A model generated the notes under the pieces. It saw only the letters and a list, made by a program, of their open reading frames with translations, was not told the DNA's origin and did no database searches. Source: Candidatus Poribacteria bacterium (lineage in GTDB: Bacteria; Poribacteria; WGA-4E; WGA-3G). From it: 64,000 nucleotides of DNA. The DNA is taken from contig JAJEEK010000109.1 of NCBI GenBank assembly GCA_022821065.1, positions 1-64,000 of the forward strand, written 5' to 3'. The position numbers and the translations under genes are program-made. Shown here piece by piece: positions 23,435 to 32,604 of this stretch. How positions within the stretch are numbered: position 1 is the stretch's first letter; the number at the start of each line of letters is the position of its first letter.

Positions 23435-24919
23435 ATGCAGACAGAAGATAACCAAAATACAGAGTCTGTTGACATTCCACCCGTCTCAGGTCCGTTTGCT
23501 GAACCGTGGTCGCTTAAGAAGGTTATCGCGCTCGCCGCTGTGTTTGGACCCGCTGCAATCGTCGCTTCAGTAAGCATCGGTGCTGGTGAAACGATCGTTG
23601 TTGTCCGAGCAGGCGCATGGGCTGAGTATAACCTGCTCTGGCTTGTGCTGCTCAGTTGCGTTGTGAAAGGCGTTTTTGTTACCTATCTATTGGGACGCTA
23701 TACGGCAGTCAGTGGTGAATATATCGGGAATCGGCTCGCCAAGTTGCCCGGACCGCGGGGTTGGCTCCTCATCGCGATTGTCCTCTTTGAGATGATAGGT
23801 GCTCCCTTAGCATGGGTGCCGATTGCTAAACCGTGCGGTGCGCTGCTCCATTTTCTGTTTAGAGACACGCTGTCTTCAGGTATCTCGCAACCCGTTTGGG
23901 AGAACCTAATCACATCCTGCTTCATCACAATGGCACTCCTTTTCGGTTTACGCATCTCTTTTGAAAAACTGGAAAAACAGCAGCTCATTATCTGTGCGAT
24001 CCTCGTTATCGGCACAATTATCGGTACATTGATGGTGCGTCCCGACTTCGGCAAGGCACTGGTTGGAAGTCTTCGGTTTGGACACCTCCCTGAATTTCCT
24101 GAATGGGCACCGCAGGACGCTGTTGAGAATCCGTTGTTGACAATGGCGACGGCGTTCGGTTACGTCGGTGGTTCTGTTATGGGATACGTCGTCTACGCCA
24201 ATTGGGTGAGTATGCATCGCTGGGGTATGACCTCTCATAATAACATTGAAGCCATCCGTCAGCGTGCCGAAAACAGTGATAGGATTGATTATCTCCCTGA
24301 ACACCCTGAAAAAGTCAGCCAACTCCGAAAGATCCTTGCACCGCTACGGTGGGATATTGGCATGGGCGCGATTGTACTGTTCATCGTGACGGCGGCATTT
24401 ATGATATCAGGTGCTGCTGTTCTATATGGGATGGAAAGCACTTTTGAAGGATGGAGTCTGCTGACCGACCAAGCGAGCGTCTGGCAAAATATCCACGCAT
24501 CGCTTGTATGGGTCTACTATATCTGCATCGTTGTCGCATTGTGGGGGACGCTACAAGCACTTCCAGAAATCTATGCACGCGTGATGCAAGAGTTCTTCCA
24601 AGCAATCTGGCCACACCGCGAATGGAACTACGATACACTCCGTAAATGGGTATCCCTCTATATATTTATCACGACGATGGCACTCATCTGGTTAAATATC
24701 CCGTTTGACATCTTGACGCAGATTGCTGGTTTTATTCTGGCGAATTTTTCAATTGCACTGATGATGCTCGCGGCGTTGTATCTGAACGCGAAACTACCAC
24801 CTGCATATCGGACACGTCCGTTCATGTTCGTCGGTGCCTTAATTTCCGCCGCTGTCCTTGTCACGTTTGCGGGGATTAGTGGCTGGGGATTGTTCGTCAA
24901 ACTTTTTGTCAGCAATTAA
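23435..24919 (+). CDS. Nramp-like divalent metal transporter family membrane protein
   Basis: 494 residues with about 11 hydrophobic segments. TM1 region: FGPAAIVASVSIGAGETIVV, where canonical Nramp has G-P-(G/A)-x-(I/V)-x-x-x-x-x-x-D-P-G; the D-P-G metal-binding motif is replaced by SIGAGE. TM6 MATAFGYVGGSVMGYVVYAN likewise lacks the canonical M-x-H pair. Inner-membrane transporter of uncertain ion specificity: the changed metal site argues against simple Mn/Fe uptake. AAGGAA precedes the ATG. The next gene is a PhyH protein. Confidence 0.75.
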   Translation: MQTEDNQNTESVDIPPVSGPFAEPWSLKKVIALAAVFGPAAIVASVSIGAGETIVVVRAGAWAEYNLLWLVLLSCVVKGVFVTYLLGRYTAVSGEYIGNRLAKLPGPRGWLLIAIVLFEMIGAPLAWVPIAKPCGALLHFLFRDTLSSGISQPVWENLITSCFITMALLFGLRISFEKLEKQQLIICAILVIGTIIGTLMVRPDFGKALVGSLRFGHLPEFPEWAPQDAVENPLLTMATAFGYVGGSVMGYVVYANWVSMHRWGMTSHNNIEAIRQRAENSDRIDYLPEHPEKVSQLRKILAPLRWDIGMGAIVLFIVTAAFMISGAAVLYGMESTFEGWSLLTDQASVWQNIHASLVWVYYICIVVALWGTLQALPEIYARVMQEFFQAIWPHREWNYDTLRKWVSLYIFITTMALIWLNIPFDILTQIAGFILANFSIALMMLAALYLNAKLPPAYRTRPFMFVGALISAAVLVTFAGISGWGLFVKLFVSN

Positions 24920-24988
24920 AGTTAACACCTTTGACCTAAGCACGTAGAATACCCCAATAACTCTGAATCTTCAGAAGGAGATGAAACC

Positions 24989-25711
24989 GTGGCAGATACG
25001 AAAAATCAACTCACGAGATTGCAGCAGGAAGGTTTCGTTTTGATAAAAGGCGCGTTGTCGCCTGAAGAGACGGAACATATCCGTCAGCGCGTTAACTATG
25101 CACGTGAACAGGGATGGGAGGAAGGGTTAAACGCTGTCGGAAATATGTGGTTTGATACCTTGCTCGACCGGGAACCGGATACGTACGCACCGCTCGTTGG
25201 GCATTCGAGTGTCCGTCCCTATCTCAAAGGTTTGATGGGAAAGCAGTGCCAACTCCGAAGTCTACGCGCACACATCAATCCGGGGCCCTATCTCCAAGAG
25301 TGGCACATGGATTTTTACGGCTACTGGGAAGAAAAACGGTATGTTGAAGAACACCCGTTTGCGATGGCACCCGTCGGGATTAACACAACATTCTATTTTC
25401 AAGACAACGATCCGGGGGAAGGGCATCTCAAGTTTATCAAAGGTGGACATCTGACGGAACCGCCACACCTCTACCCGTTGGACCGTCCTAAATTTGAGGC
25501 GTGGTGTGAAGCACAAGAACATGTTATTCTGTATCCGAAAGCAGGCGATTGTGTCTTGTTCATCAATCATATTCCGCATCAAGGTGCGAAAGAACGGGAC
25601 GATATGGAACGGAGCAACGTCGTCTGCCACTATCAGGTAACCCCGATGTATGAAGGCGTTTGGCACGTCTCTCGTCCGCGGGGTTATCAAGGGACATTTC
25701 CGTTTGCTTAG
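24989..25711 (+). CDS. phytanoyl-CoA dioxygenase (PhyH) family protein
   Basis: 240 residues. It opens ADTKNQLTRLQQEGFVLIKG. The Fe-site His-x-Asp is in LQEWHMDFYGYWEE, the distal His in FINHIPHQGAKERDD, and the 2-oxoglutarate Arg just after (ERSNVVCHYQV). GEGHLKFIKGGH is the family's conserved loop. GTG start at 24989 with AAGGAGATG upstream. This paralog keeps the complete H-x-D...H triad, unlike the one at 16073. Confidence 0.9.
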   Translation: MADTKNQLTRLQQEGFVLIKGALSPEETEHIRQRVNYAREQGWEEGLNAVGNMWFDTLLDREPDTYAPLVGHSSVRPYLKGLMGKQCQLRSLRAHINPGPYLQEWHMDFYGYWEEKRYVEEHPFAMAPVGINTTFYFQDNDPGEGHLKFIKGGHLTEPPHLYPLDRPKFEAWCEAQEHVILYPKAGDCVLFINHIPHQGAKERDDMERSNVVCHYQVTPMYEGVWHVSRPRGYQGTFPFA

Positions 25712-25798
25712 GGATATGCATTGATGTTTTAAAGGCGGGTGTGCTTTACATCTGCCTATATTGTTTAACCAACCAACCCTATAAAATGGAGAACACTC

Positions 25799-26593
25799 AT
25801 GCGTAAATTCGTAATTTGTTTGTGTGTTGTGTATCTGATAGGGAATTTCCAAAGTATCGGCACAACCGCAGAACTGGAAGGTTTAGTCGTCTACTTCGCT
25901 TTTGAAGAGGGAGCAGGCAAAACAGTCAAAGACCTGTCTGGTAACGGGCAGGACGGAAAATTAGAGGGGGACACCTCATGGGGAGATGGTAAATACGGAA
26001 AAGCGGTTAACTTCGGTGGAAAGGATGGGATCGTCCGGGTCGAACATTCCGATGCTTTTGAATTTACGGATGGAATTACGATTGCCGCTTGGATTAAACC
26101 GACTTTGCAGGTGGGCCCCGGCACGTGGCAACTCATTGCCGCCAAAGGACCCGATGTTGACGAATTTTTCGAGATCCTGCTCCACCCAGACGGCTTCATC
26201 TGGATGGGATGGAAATTAAGCGGCGGACGGAATGTACCCGATCAGAGTCCACACGATGTCGTCAAAGATAAGTGGCAGCACATCGCTGTCTCATTTCAGA
26301 GCGGAGAGTGGTGGACGGTCTATCTCGACGGTGAGGTATTGATAGATTACCCGAGAACCGGCGATGAACTGGTGCCGATTGATGCACCCCTTATCCTTGG
26401 CACCGAAGAACCGCTGGCTCTTAATCGCTACTATAACGGGATTATTGACGAGTTCGCACTCTTTAACCGTGGACTCTCAAAAGATGAAATCAAAGACATT
26501 CAAGGTAATATTCAAGATATTTTAGCCATTGAACCGGATGGAAAATTGCCGACAACCTGGGGATTCCTCAAACAGAAATATGGGACCCCTTAG
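25799..26593 (+). CDS. secreted LamG-domain protein
   Basis: 264 residues. The signal peptide FVICLCVVYLIGNFQSIGTTA precedes a single LamG domain: VVYFAFEEGAGKTVKDLSGN, GQDGKLEGD, ITIAAWIKPT, WQHIAVSFQSGEWWTVYLDGE and GIIDEFALFNRGLSKDEIKD. It ends EPDGKLPTTWGFLKQK, the same tail type as the LamG protein at 17658. Exported; ligand unknown. ATGGAG lies 6-9 bases before the ATG. Confidence 0.9.
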   Translation: MRKFVICLCVVYLIGNFQSIGTTAELEGLVVYFAFEEGAGKTVKDLSGNGQDGKLEGDTSWGDGKYGKAVNFGGKDGIVRVEHSDAFEFTDGITIAAWIKPTLQVGPGTWQLIAAKGPDVDEFFEILLHPDGFIWMGWKLSGGRNVPDQSPHDVVKDKWQHIAVSFQSGEWWTVYLDGEVLIDYPRTGDELVPIDAPLILGTEEPLALNRYYNGIIDEFALFNRGLSKDEIKDIQGNIQDILAIEPDGKLPTTWGFLKQKYGTP

Positions 26594-26611
26594 CAAGTCA
26601 AATTGACTGCT

Positions 26612-26654
26612 AAACGGACACCGTTTTTAAATGTCTGCCAAATTGGCAGACATT
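26612..26654 (+). terminator. hairpins after the LamG gene
   Basis: AAACGG (26612-26617) with CCGTTT (26621-26626) followed by more Ts is a small intrinsic-terminator-like hairpin. A perfect 12-bp palindrome, AATGTCTGCCAA/TTGGCAGACATT (26630-26641 and 26643-26654), follows at once. The rest of the gap to 26909 holds the dnaK upstream region. I found no CIRCE-type operator and no confident promoter there. Confidence 0.55.
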
Positions 26655-26909
26655 CCCCCGAATTACGTCTATTTAAAGCAATTAATATTGGCATGGATAT
26701 TGCACTATTCTAACGTAAGGAAGGGTATTGCCAGCCTGCTTTTTGAGGTGGAGATGAGTCGGGTTATGAATTTTTGCAGATAGATGTTCTGTGCCGCGTG
26801 CGAATTGATGAAACACCAGTAATCATAAAACCTCGTAATATATATAATAAATGCCGGTTGCAAAGGCGACACGCCTGCCTAAAATCTATCACACAAAGGA
26901 GTATGTAAA

Positions 26910-28868
26910 ATGAGTAAAGTCATCGGAATTGATTTAGGAACGACAAATTCGTGTGTCGCCGTTTTAGAGAGTGGCGATGCCAAGGTCATTGAAAACGCAG
27001 AAGGGAACCGGACAACGCCTTCAGTTGTCGGTTTCACGAAGGAAGGCGAACGTCCTGTTGGGCTGGTTGCGAAAAGACAAGCCACTACAAATCCCGAAAA
27101 TACAATCTTTTCGATCAAAAGGTTCATGGGACGCAAATTTAGCGAGATCGGTGACGATGCCTCCCGTGTTCCGTATGAATTAAAAGCCGACAAAGATGGC
27201 GATGTCGCTGTAAATATAGAGGGTAAGGATTATTCGCCGCCGGAAATATCTGCTATGGTGTTGCGTAAAATGAAGGAGACCGCCGAGGCGTATCTCGGTG
27301 AGAAAGTTACAAAAGCGGTTATCACTGTCCCTGCCTATTTTAACGATTCTCAGCGTCAGGCGACAGCAGACGCAGGGAAGATCGCAGGATTAGAAGTCGA
27401 GCGGATTATCAATGAACCGACTGCCGCATCCCTCGCTTATGGATTACAAAGTGAAGGTGATAAGAAAATTGCCGTTTACGACCTCGGCGGCGGCACGTTT
27501 GACATCTCTATCCTCGAAATCGGGGACGGGGTCTTTGAGGTGAAAAGCACAAACGGTGATACACACCTCGGTGGCGACGATTTTGACCAAGCCGTTATCG
27601 ACTGGATGGCACAAGAATTCCTCAGCAGTCAAGGTATAGACCTCCGCAACGATCAGATGGCACTCCAACGGCTAAAAGAGGCTGCCGAAACCGCGAAATG
27701 TGAACTCTCTACTACATTACAGACCGAAATCAACTTGCCGTTTGTTACTGTCGATGCCAGCGGTCCGAAGCACCTTAACTTGACGCTCACCCGTGCAAAA
27801 CTCGAGCAGATTACAGATAGCCTCGTCCAACGGTCACTTGAACCTTGCAAACAAGCACTCGCTGACGCAGAGATACAACCCTCCGATATTGATGAAGTCA
27901 TCCTTGTGGGTGGGCAGACCCGGATGCCGAAGGTACAGGAAGCCGTGGAACAACTCTTCGGTAAAGAACCGCACAAAGGGGTCAACCCCGATGAAGTCGT
28001 CGCCATCGGAGCTGCGATTCAAGGCGGTGTCCTTGCAGGCGATGAGGAAGTCAAAGACATCCTCTTGTTAGATGTCACGCCTCTCTCACTTGGAATTGAG
28101 ACGCTCGGTGGAATGTTCACACGTTTGATTGACAGGAACACGACGATTCCGACCAAGAAATCGAATGTCTTCACAACAGCCGAGAATAATCAGACGGCGG
28201 TTGATGTACATGTCCTCCAAGGCGAACGCGAACAGGCGGTCTATAACAAAACGATCGGACGTTTCCGTTTGGGCGAGCTGCCGCCCGCGCCGAGAGGTGT
28301 ACCACAGATTGAGGTGACCTTCGATATCGACGCAAACGGTATCCTCAATGTGTCCGCGAAGGATACAGCGACCGGTAAAGAACAGCAGATTACGATTACC
28401 GCATCTTCTGGGTTGAGCGAGGCTGAAATCGATCAGATGGTGAAGGATGCTGAAGCGCACGCAGAAGAGGATCAGCAGAAACGCGAAGAAGTTGAAACGC
28501 GCAACCGCGCGGATTCTCTGGTCTATGAAACCGAGAAAAACCTCAGCGAATTCGGCGACAAAGTAGACGACGCTTCTAAGGAAAAAGTGAACGCTGCCGT
28601 TGGACGTGTCAAGCAGGCGTTGGAAGCGAATAACCATGCTGAAATCCAATCCGCGACGGATGAATTGACGCAGGTCTGGCACGAGGTCTCTGCGCAAATG
28701 TACCAGCAGACATCCGGTGCGGATCCAGGAGCCGATCCAGGTGTGGATCCAAATGCTGCTGAAGGAGACCCATCCGCTGCCGACGCGACAACGGATGCAG
28801 CAGACAGCGAAGTCGTTGATGCTGAATACGAAGTCGTTGACGAAGACGAAAAGAAAGACGAGAAGTAG
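26910..28868 (+). CDS. dnaK: molecular chaperone DnaK (Hsp70)
   Basis: 652 residues. ATPase domain: GIDLGTTNSCVAVLE at the N-terminus, AVITVPAYFNDSQRQATADA, IAVYDLGGGTFDISILEIGD and VILVGGQTRMPKVQE. Substrate-binding domain: DVTPLSLGIETLGGMFTRLI, then the helical lid, and an acidic tail ending VVDEDEKKDEK. AAAGGAG precedes the ATG. It stands alone here, without grpE or dnaJ. The tail contains a GADPGADPGVDP repeat, an expansion of DPG units near residue 605. Confidence 0.98.
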   Translation: MSKVIGIDLGTTNSCVAVLESGDAKVIENAEGNRTTPSVVGFTKEGERPVGLVAKRQATTNPENTIFSIKRFMGRKFSEIGDDASRVPYELKADKDGDVAVNIEGKDYSPPEISAMVLRKMKETAEAYLGEKVTKAVITVPAYFNDSQRQATADAGKIAGLEVERIINEPTAASLAYGLQSEGDKKIAVYDLGGGTFDISILEIGDGVFEVKSTNGDTHLGGDDFDQAVIDWMAQEFLSSQGIDLRNDQMALQRLKEAAETAKCELSTTLQTEINLPFVTVDASGPKHLNLTLTRAKLEQITDSLVQRSLEPCKQALADAEIQPSDIDEVILVGGQTRMPKVQEAVEQLFGKEPHKGVNPDEVVAIGAAIQGGVLAGDEEVKDILLLDVTPLSLGIETLGGMFTRLIDRNTTIPTKKSNVFTTAENNQTAVDVHVLQGEREQAVYNKTIGRFRLGELPPAPRGVPQIEVTFDIDANGILNVSAKDTATGKEQQITITASSGLSEAEIDQMVKDAEAHAEEDQQKREEVETRNRADSLVYETEKNLSEFGDKVDDASKEKVNAAVGRVKQALEANNHAEIQSATDELTQVWHEVSAQMYQQTSGADPGADPGVDPNAAEGDPSAADATTDAADSEVVDAEYEVVDEDEKKDEK

Positions 28869-28897
28869 CGAATTAGGACTTACACACAGTCCTTTGC

Positions 28898-28920
28898 AGG
28901 CGGGGTTTGCAACCTCGCCT
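28898..28920. repeat. intergenic palindrome after dnaK, next to a MITE-end remnant
   Basis: AGGCGGGGTT (28898-28907) pairs with AACCTCGCCT (28911-28920), 9 Watson-Crick pairs and one G-T. It lies in the 82 bases between the convergent dnaK and FRG-TPR genes and may terminate both. Just upstream, TTAGGACTTAC (28873-28883) matches the end of the MITE-like element at 15451. Confidence 0.6.
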
Positions 28921-28951
28921 TCACTATTAACGAATTCAGTTTCCTTTATGC

Positions 28952-31738
28952 TTAGGCAGTTAGCAGTGCGGCGATGTCTGCGGGTAATCGAATACCTGTT
29001 ATTTGTTCAAAGTTTGCGACGTTTCCAAAAGCGTTACGAAACCCTGCGGCGATATCCACTCCTACATTTCTGGCAGTCGTCAAGTCGAATTTAAAATATT
29101 CCCACGCTCGTAGCTGTAGCCACAAAATCCCTCGGTTGATATATGCCTCAGCATAGTCGGGTTTGAGTTCTATTGCTTTAGTAAAATCTCTAATGGCATG
29201 TTCAACCTCACCCTCCTTGCCGCAAGCCATCCCGCGACGATTATATGCCTCAGCATCATTCGGTTTGAGTTGTATAACTTCGGTAAACTCTTTGATGGCA
29301 AGATCAACTTTATTCATTTTCTGATAAGTAATTCCACGATTGAAATGTACCATGGCATCATCCGGTTTAAGTTCTATCGCTTTAGTATAATCCTTGATGC
29401 TCAGGTCATACTCACCTTTATCATGATAAGCATTACCGCGATTGTGATATGCCTCAGCGGACTTTGAATTAATTCGCATCGCATTGTTATAGTCAACTAT
29501 GGCAAGGTCAAATTTATTCATTCTATGGTATGCTAATCCGCGACAAATATACGCTTCGGTATATTCGTCTTTGATTGATATCGCCGTGGTATAGTCCTCA
29601 ATGGCTTGGTCATACTTGCCTTGTTCATAGTAAGTTATTCCTCGACCTAAATATGCCGCGGCATGACTAGGCCTGTGCTGTATTACTCTATTATAGTCTT
29701 TGATAGCGGATTCAACCTCACCTTTTTTCATAAAAGCCGTTCCGCGATGGTAATATACTTCGTTATCAACAAAATTCAGTTTAGTTGCCTCATTGAAGTC
29801 ATTAATTGCTAAGTTATAATTCCCTTTTACATTATAATCAATACCACGATAATAGTATGCCTCAGCATACTTAGGTTTGTATTTTATTGCTTTAGTGTAA
29901 TCTTTGATAGCAAAGTTAACTTCCCCTGTGTTACTGTAAAAAGCACCGCGATTAAAATATGCCTCAGCATAGTCATTTTTGAGTTGTAGAGCTGTGTTAA
30001 AGTCAGCAATGGCTAAGTCATTATAGTTGTTTTTTGCATAAAGAGCAGCGCGATTATTATATCCTTCGGCAAAATTGTCTTTAAGTTGCATTGCCTTATT
30101 CAAGTTAACAAGAGCACGGTCAAAATTGCCTTTTGTACCGTAAGCATTACCGAGATTCACGTAGGCCTCAGGATAATCCGGTTTGAGTTGTATTGCTTTG
30201 ACATAGTCTTGGATAGCAAGATCGTATTCACCTTTGTCATAGTAAGCAATCCCGCGATCGTTATAGATTTTGGCATCATTAGAATTCAGGGCAATGGCAA
30301 TGTTATACTCTTTCATTGCAAGATCAATTTGACCTTTGTTTCTATAAGAATTACCACGCCCAGCAAATGCTTCAGGAAAATCATCCTTGAGTTTTATCGC
30401 CGTGTTAAAGTCTCTAATTGCCAAATCATGCTCATCTAAATTATTGTAAGCATTGCCACGATTAACGTATGCCTCAACACGGTCAGGTGTAAGTCGTATT
30501 GCCTTGTTGAAGTCTGTAATAGCTGCGTTGAAATCGCCTTTTTCTTTATATGCTATTCCGCGATTGTTATAGGCGTTGGCATAATCGTTTTCAGTTTCTA
30601 TTGCTTTGTTATAATCTTTGATGGCAAGGTCATACTCGTTTTTGTGAGCGTAGGTTATACCGCGATTGTTATGTGCCTCAGCATAATCTTGTCTCAGATA
30701 TATGGCAATGTTAAAGTTTTCAATGGCAAAATCATATTCGCCTTTTTTCTCATAAGCATTACCGCGGTTGTTGTGTGCCTCAGCATAATCCGGTTTGAGT
30801 TGTATTGCTGTGTTAAAATCTGTAATGGCGAGGTCATATTCGCCCTTTATACCGTAAGCATTACCGCGATTGTTATAGGTTTCGGCAAGATTGTTGTCGA
30901 GTTGTATTGCCATGTCAAAGTCTGCGATGGCCAAATCACATTCATTTATATTATTGTAAGCATCCCCTCGGTTGTTATAGACCGAAGCCAGTTGCAAATC
31001 TTTGTCTAAAGCATTTGTATAATGTTCAATAGCTTCCTTAGATGCTTCCTGCTTTTCTTTAAGAGTTTTTGCTTCCTTTGCTTTATTTTGAGAGGTAAGT
31101 CCATTATAAAAATCCCTATAAACCATCCAGTAGGTATTTTGACTTTTAATAAACCCATGTATATCATTATAAATTGTTTTAGGAGTTATTTCGGGATTAA
31201 GGTTTTCCTTTAGGTGCTGTAATATGAGGAGTTTAAGTTCCTTAGGAATACAGACGACCTCGAATTTCTCTTCAATATAGCCTTTGGGAGGTTCAACGAA
31301 TACACTCTTTTGGGCATCAACGCGAATTTCTGGAGTCTGTGGATTTCTGAGCATTTTTATTACATCTTCAGTTTTCTGCAAAATAATAATCCTGCCTGGT
31401 TTCGTTGGTGAACCGTAACACGCAAAAAAGAGGGCAACATTATAGTCAATCGTAAAATCAATTAGGTTCGTTTTACCTCCGTAGTGTTGAAGGTCATAGC
31501 GAATTTCAGAATTGTTTGTTTTGTCCGTGTACGCTTTAGCTTCTCCAACAATTCCGGCCTCGATCTCTTTTATATCAGAATATTTGGCATTAATAGCGTG
31601 AAGTTCGCGAAAAAGATTTGAAGAGACTCTTTTATTAAATTTGGATTCCCCGCGATAGATGTAGTCGTCATCAGCTGACTTTTCTTCTATCTCGTTGATT
31701 ATGCTCTTGATGTCACTTAGGATGTTTTGTGTGCCCAT
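28952..31738 (-). CDS. FRG domain plus 19-unit TPR protein
   Basis: 928 residues. The N-terminal FRG domain (about residues 1-160) shows YIYRGESKFNKRV and LQHYGGKTNLIDFTIDYNVALFFAC, the family's conserved R-G and QHYG-x-T-x-L-x-D blocks. Residues about 230-880 are 19 tandem TPR units, each carrying a Y-x-x-R-G-x-x-Y variant (NNRGNAY, VNRGNAY and so on) at 34-residue spacing. The last 45 residues end EQITGIRLPADIAALLTA. FRG domains are found in phage-defence and stress-linked proteins, but their activity is not well defined. Predicted cytoplasmic: no signal peptide. It is followed upstream by the HTH/RelE pair. Confidence 0.85.
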   Translation of the reverse strand: MGTQNILSDIKSIINEIEEKSADDDYIYRGESKFNKRVSSNLFRELHAINAKYSDIKEIEAGIVGEAKAYTDKTNNSEIRYDLQHYGGKTNLIDFTIDYNVALFFACYGSPTKPGRIIILQKTEDVIKMLRNPQTPEIRVDAQKSVFVEPPKGYIEEKFEVVCIPKELKLLILQHLKENLNPEITPKTIYNDIHGFIKSQNTYWMVYRDFYNGLTSQNKAKEAKTLKEKQEASKEAIEHYTNALDKDLQLASVYNNRGDAYNNINECDLAIADFDMAIQLDNNLAETYNNRGNAYGIKGEYDLAITDFNTAIQLKPDYAEAHNNRGNAYEKKGEYDFAIENFNIAIYLRQDYAEAHNNRGITYAHKNEYDLAIKDYNKAIETENDYANAYNNRGIAYKEKGDFNAAITDFNKAIRLTPDRVEAYVNRGNAYNNLDEHDLAIRDFNTAIKLKDDFPEAFAGRGNSYRNKGQIDLAMKEYNIAIALNSNDAKIYNDRGIAYYDKGEYDLAIQDYVKAIQLKPDYPEAYVNLGNAYGTKGNFDRALVNLNKAMQLKDNFAEGYNNRAALYAKNNYNDLAIADFNTALQLKNDYAEAYFNRGAFYSNTGEVNFAIKDYTKAIKYKPKYAEAYYYRGIDYNVKGNYNLAINDFNEATKLNFVDNEVYYHRGTAFMKKGEVESAIKDYNRVIQHRPSHAAAYLGRGITYYEQGKYDQAIEDYTTAISIKDEYTEAYICRGLAYHRMNKFDLAIVDYNNAMRINSKSAEAYHNRGNAYHDKGEYDLSIKDYTKAIELKPDDAMVHFNRGITYQKMNKVDLAIKEFTEVIQLKPNDAEAYNRRGMACGKEGEVEHAIRDFTKAIELKPDYAEAYINRGILWLQLRAWEYFKFDLTTARNVGVDIAAGFRNAFGNVANFEQITGIRLPADIAALLTA

Positions 31739-31765
31739 GGCTCATTTTCCGATTAGGAATATCTA

Positions 31766-32248
31766 TTATTGGAATGACAGGTTATCAATGTAATAAGATT
31801 TTGGGTGATTACTTGATGTATTAAGTTCAATTATGGGAATATTTGGGTGACACGATGCCAGAGAATCTGGTAAAAAAGTCTTTTTAATCTGCCTTAGAGG
31901 AATGTCAGGAACATCCGTAGCATCTTCAAAATGTGGGTTTGTAACTGACAGTGGTGCAACTGATAATTGACATCCAAAAGCGTTGAGAACGGTCCTAAAC
32001 TTGTCAATCTTTGCTACTTTAGTCCTATCTAACACTTCTGATAGTATTTGTGGTTCAATGTTTATTTTTTTCGCGAGTTCAGAAATTCCACCCTGTGCTT
32101 CAATGACAGACTGAAGGGCCAACTGAACTATGGCGAGATTCCCGTGGACGTGATATTCTTCTATGACTGCATCGAGATAACCGCTCACATCTTCCTCTTC
32201 TTTAAGTTGCTCTACAAGGAATGCATCCCATGTTCCATAAATTTTCAT
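31766..32248 (-). CDS. HTH antitoxin of a RelE-type module (HigA/COG3636-like)
   Basis: 160 residues from the ATG at 32248 (frame open to 32278 inside the toxin gene). The core QSVIEAQGGISELAKKINIE with PQILSEVLDRTKVAKIDKFR is a helix-turn-helix of addiction-module antidotes. Its ATG shares a base with the toxin stop (TAATG), so it is translated by coupling. It has an extra C-terminal 50 residues (HPNIPIIELNTSSNHPKSYY) that the usual antitoxins of about 100 residues lack. Confidence 0.85.
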   Translation of the reverse strand: MKIYGTWDAFLVEQLKEEEDVSGYLDAVIEEYHVHGNLAIVQLALQSVIEAQGGISELAKKINIEPQILSEVLDRTKVAKIDKFRTVLNAFGCQLSVAPLSVTNPHFEDATDVPDIPLRQIKKTFLPDSLASCHPNIPIIELNTSSNHPKSYYIDNLSFQ

Positions 32249-32604
32249 TATTTGTGCCTCTCTTTGTATTCTTTCCAATAATTTTTTCCACGTTCAATAT
32301 CCTGTCTCTGTGAGGATTTATCGCCGCCACAGAGGAGCAGAACAACTGTGTTATCTACTTCACCATAATAGATACGATAGCCTGGCCCGAAGTCAAGTCG
32401 TAGTTCCCAAACTCCACCACCTACAAATCTATGGTTGCCAAGATTACCAGTTCTAACAGATGTTAAACGTGCTTGAATCCGTCGTCGTATGCTTGTATCC
32501 CGAATTGAAAGGAACCATCTTGTAAAAGGTTCGGGACCGTTTGGAATTTGGTAAAAATTTATCGTCCGGGGACGTACATCACGCAAAGTTGAACCAATCA
32601 CCAT
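32248..32604 (-). CDS. RelE/HigB-type toxin (addiction-module killer, COG3657-like)
   Basis: 118 residues. The C-terminal half, WELRLDFGPGYRIYYGEVDN with TVVLLLCGGDKSSQRQDIERGKNYW, is diagnostic of this killer family, a ribosome-dependent or free mRNase of the RelE fold. Toxin-first gene order, as in higBA. Promoter at 32652-32624 (minus). Its ATG abuts the stop of the deleted helicase ORF. Confidence 0.9.
   Translation of the reverse strand: MVIGSTLRDVRPRTINFYQIPNGPEPFTRWFLSIRDTSIRRRIQARLTSVRTGNLGNHRFVGGGVWELRLDFGPGYRIYYGEVDNTVVLLLCGGDKSSQRQDIERGKNYWKEYKERHK

Noticed and set aside
25262..25852. A 196-codon minus-strand frame across the PhyH gene
   Set aside because: Antisense to a gene with intact iron-binding motifs; sequence is not protein-like.
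26655..26909. Possible CIRCE/HrcA operator or heat-shock promoter ahead of dnaK
   Set aside because: No TTAGCACTC-N9-GAGTGCTAA palindrome and no well-spaced -35/-10 pair could be found.
28086..28697. A 203-codon minus-strand frame inside dnaK
   Set aside because: Shadow of the dnaK coding sequence; no domain, no ribosome-binding site.
29100..31050. Regularly spaced DNA repeats that could suggest a CRISPR array or minisatellite
   Set aside because: The period is 102 bases and matches the codons of 19 TPR units in one open frame; repeats are diverged and have no spacer structure.
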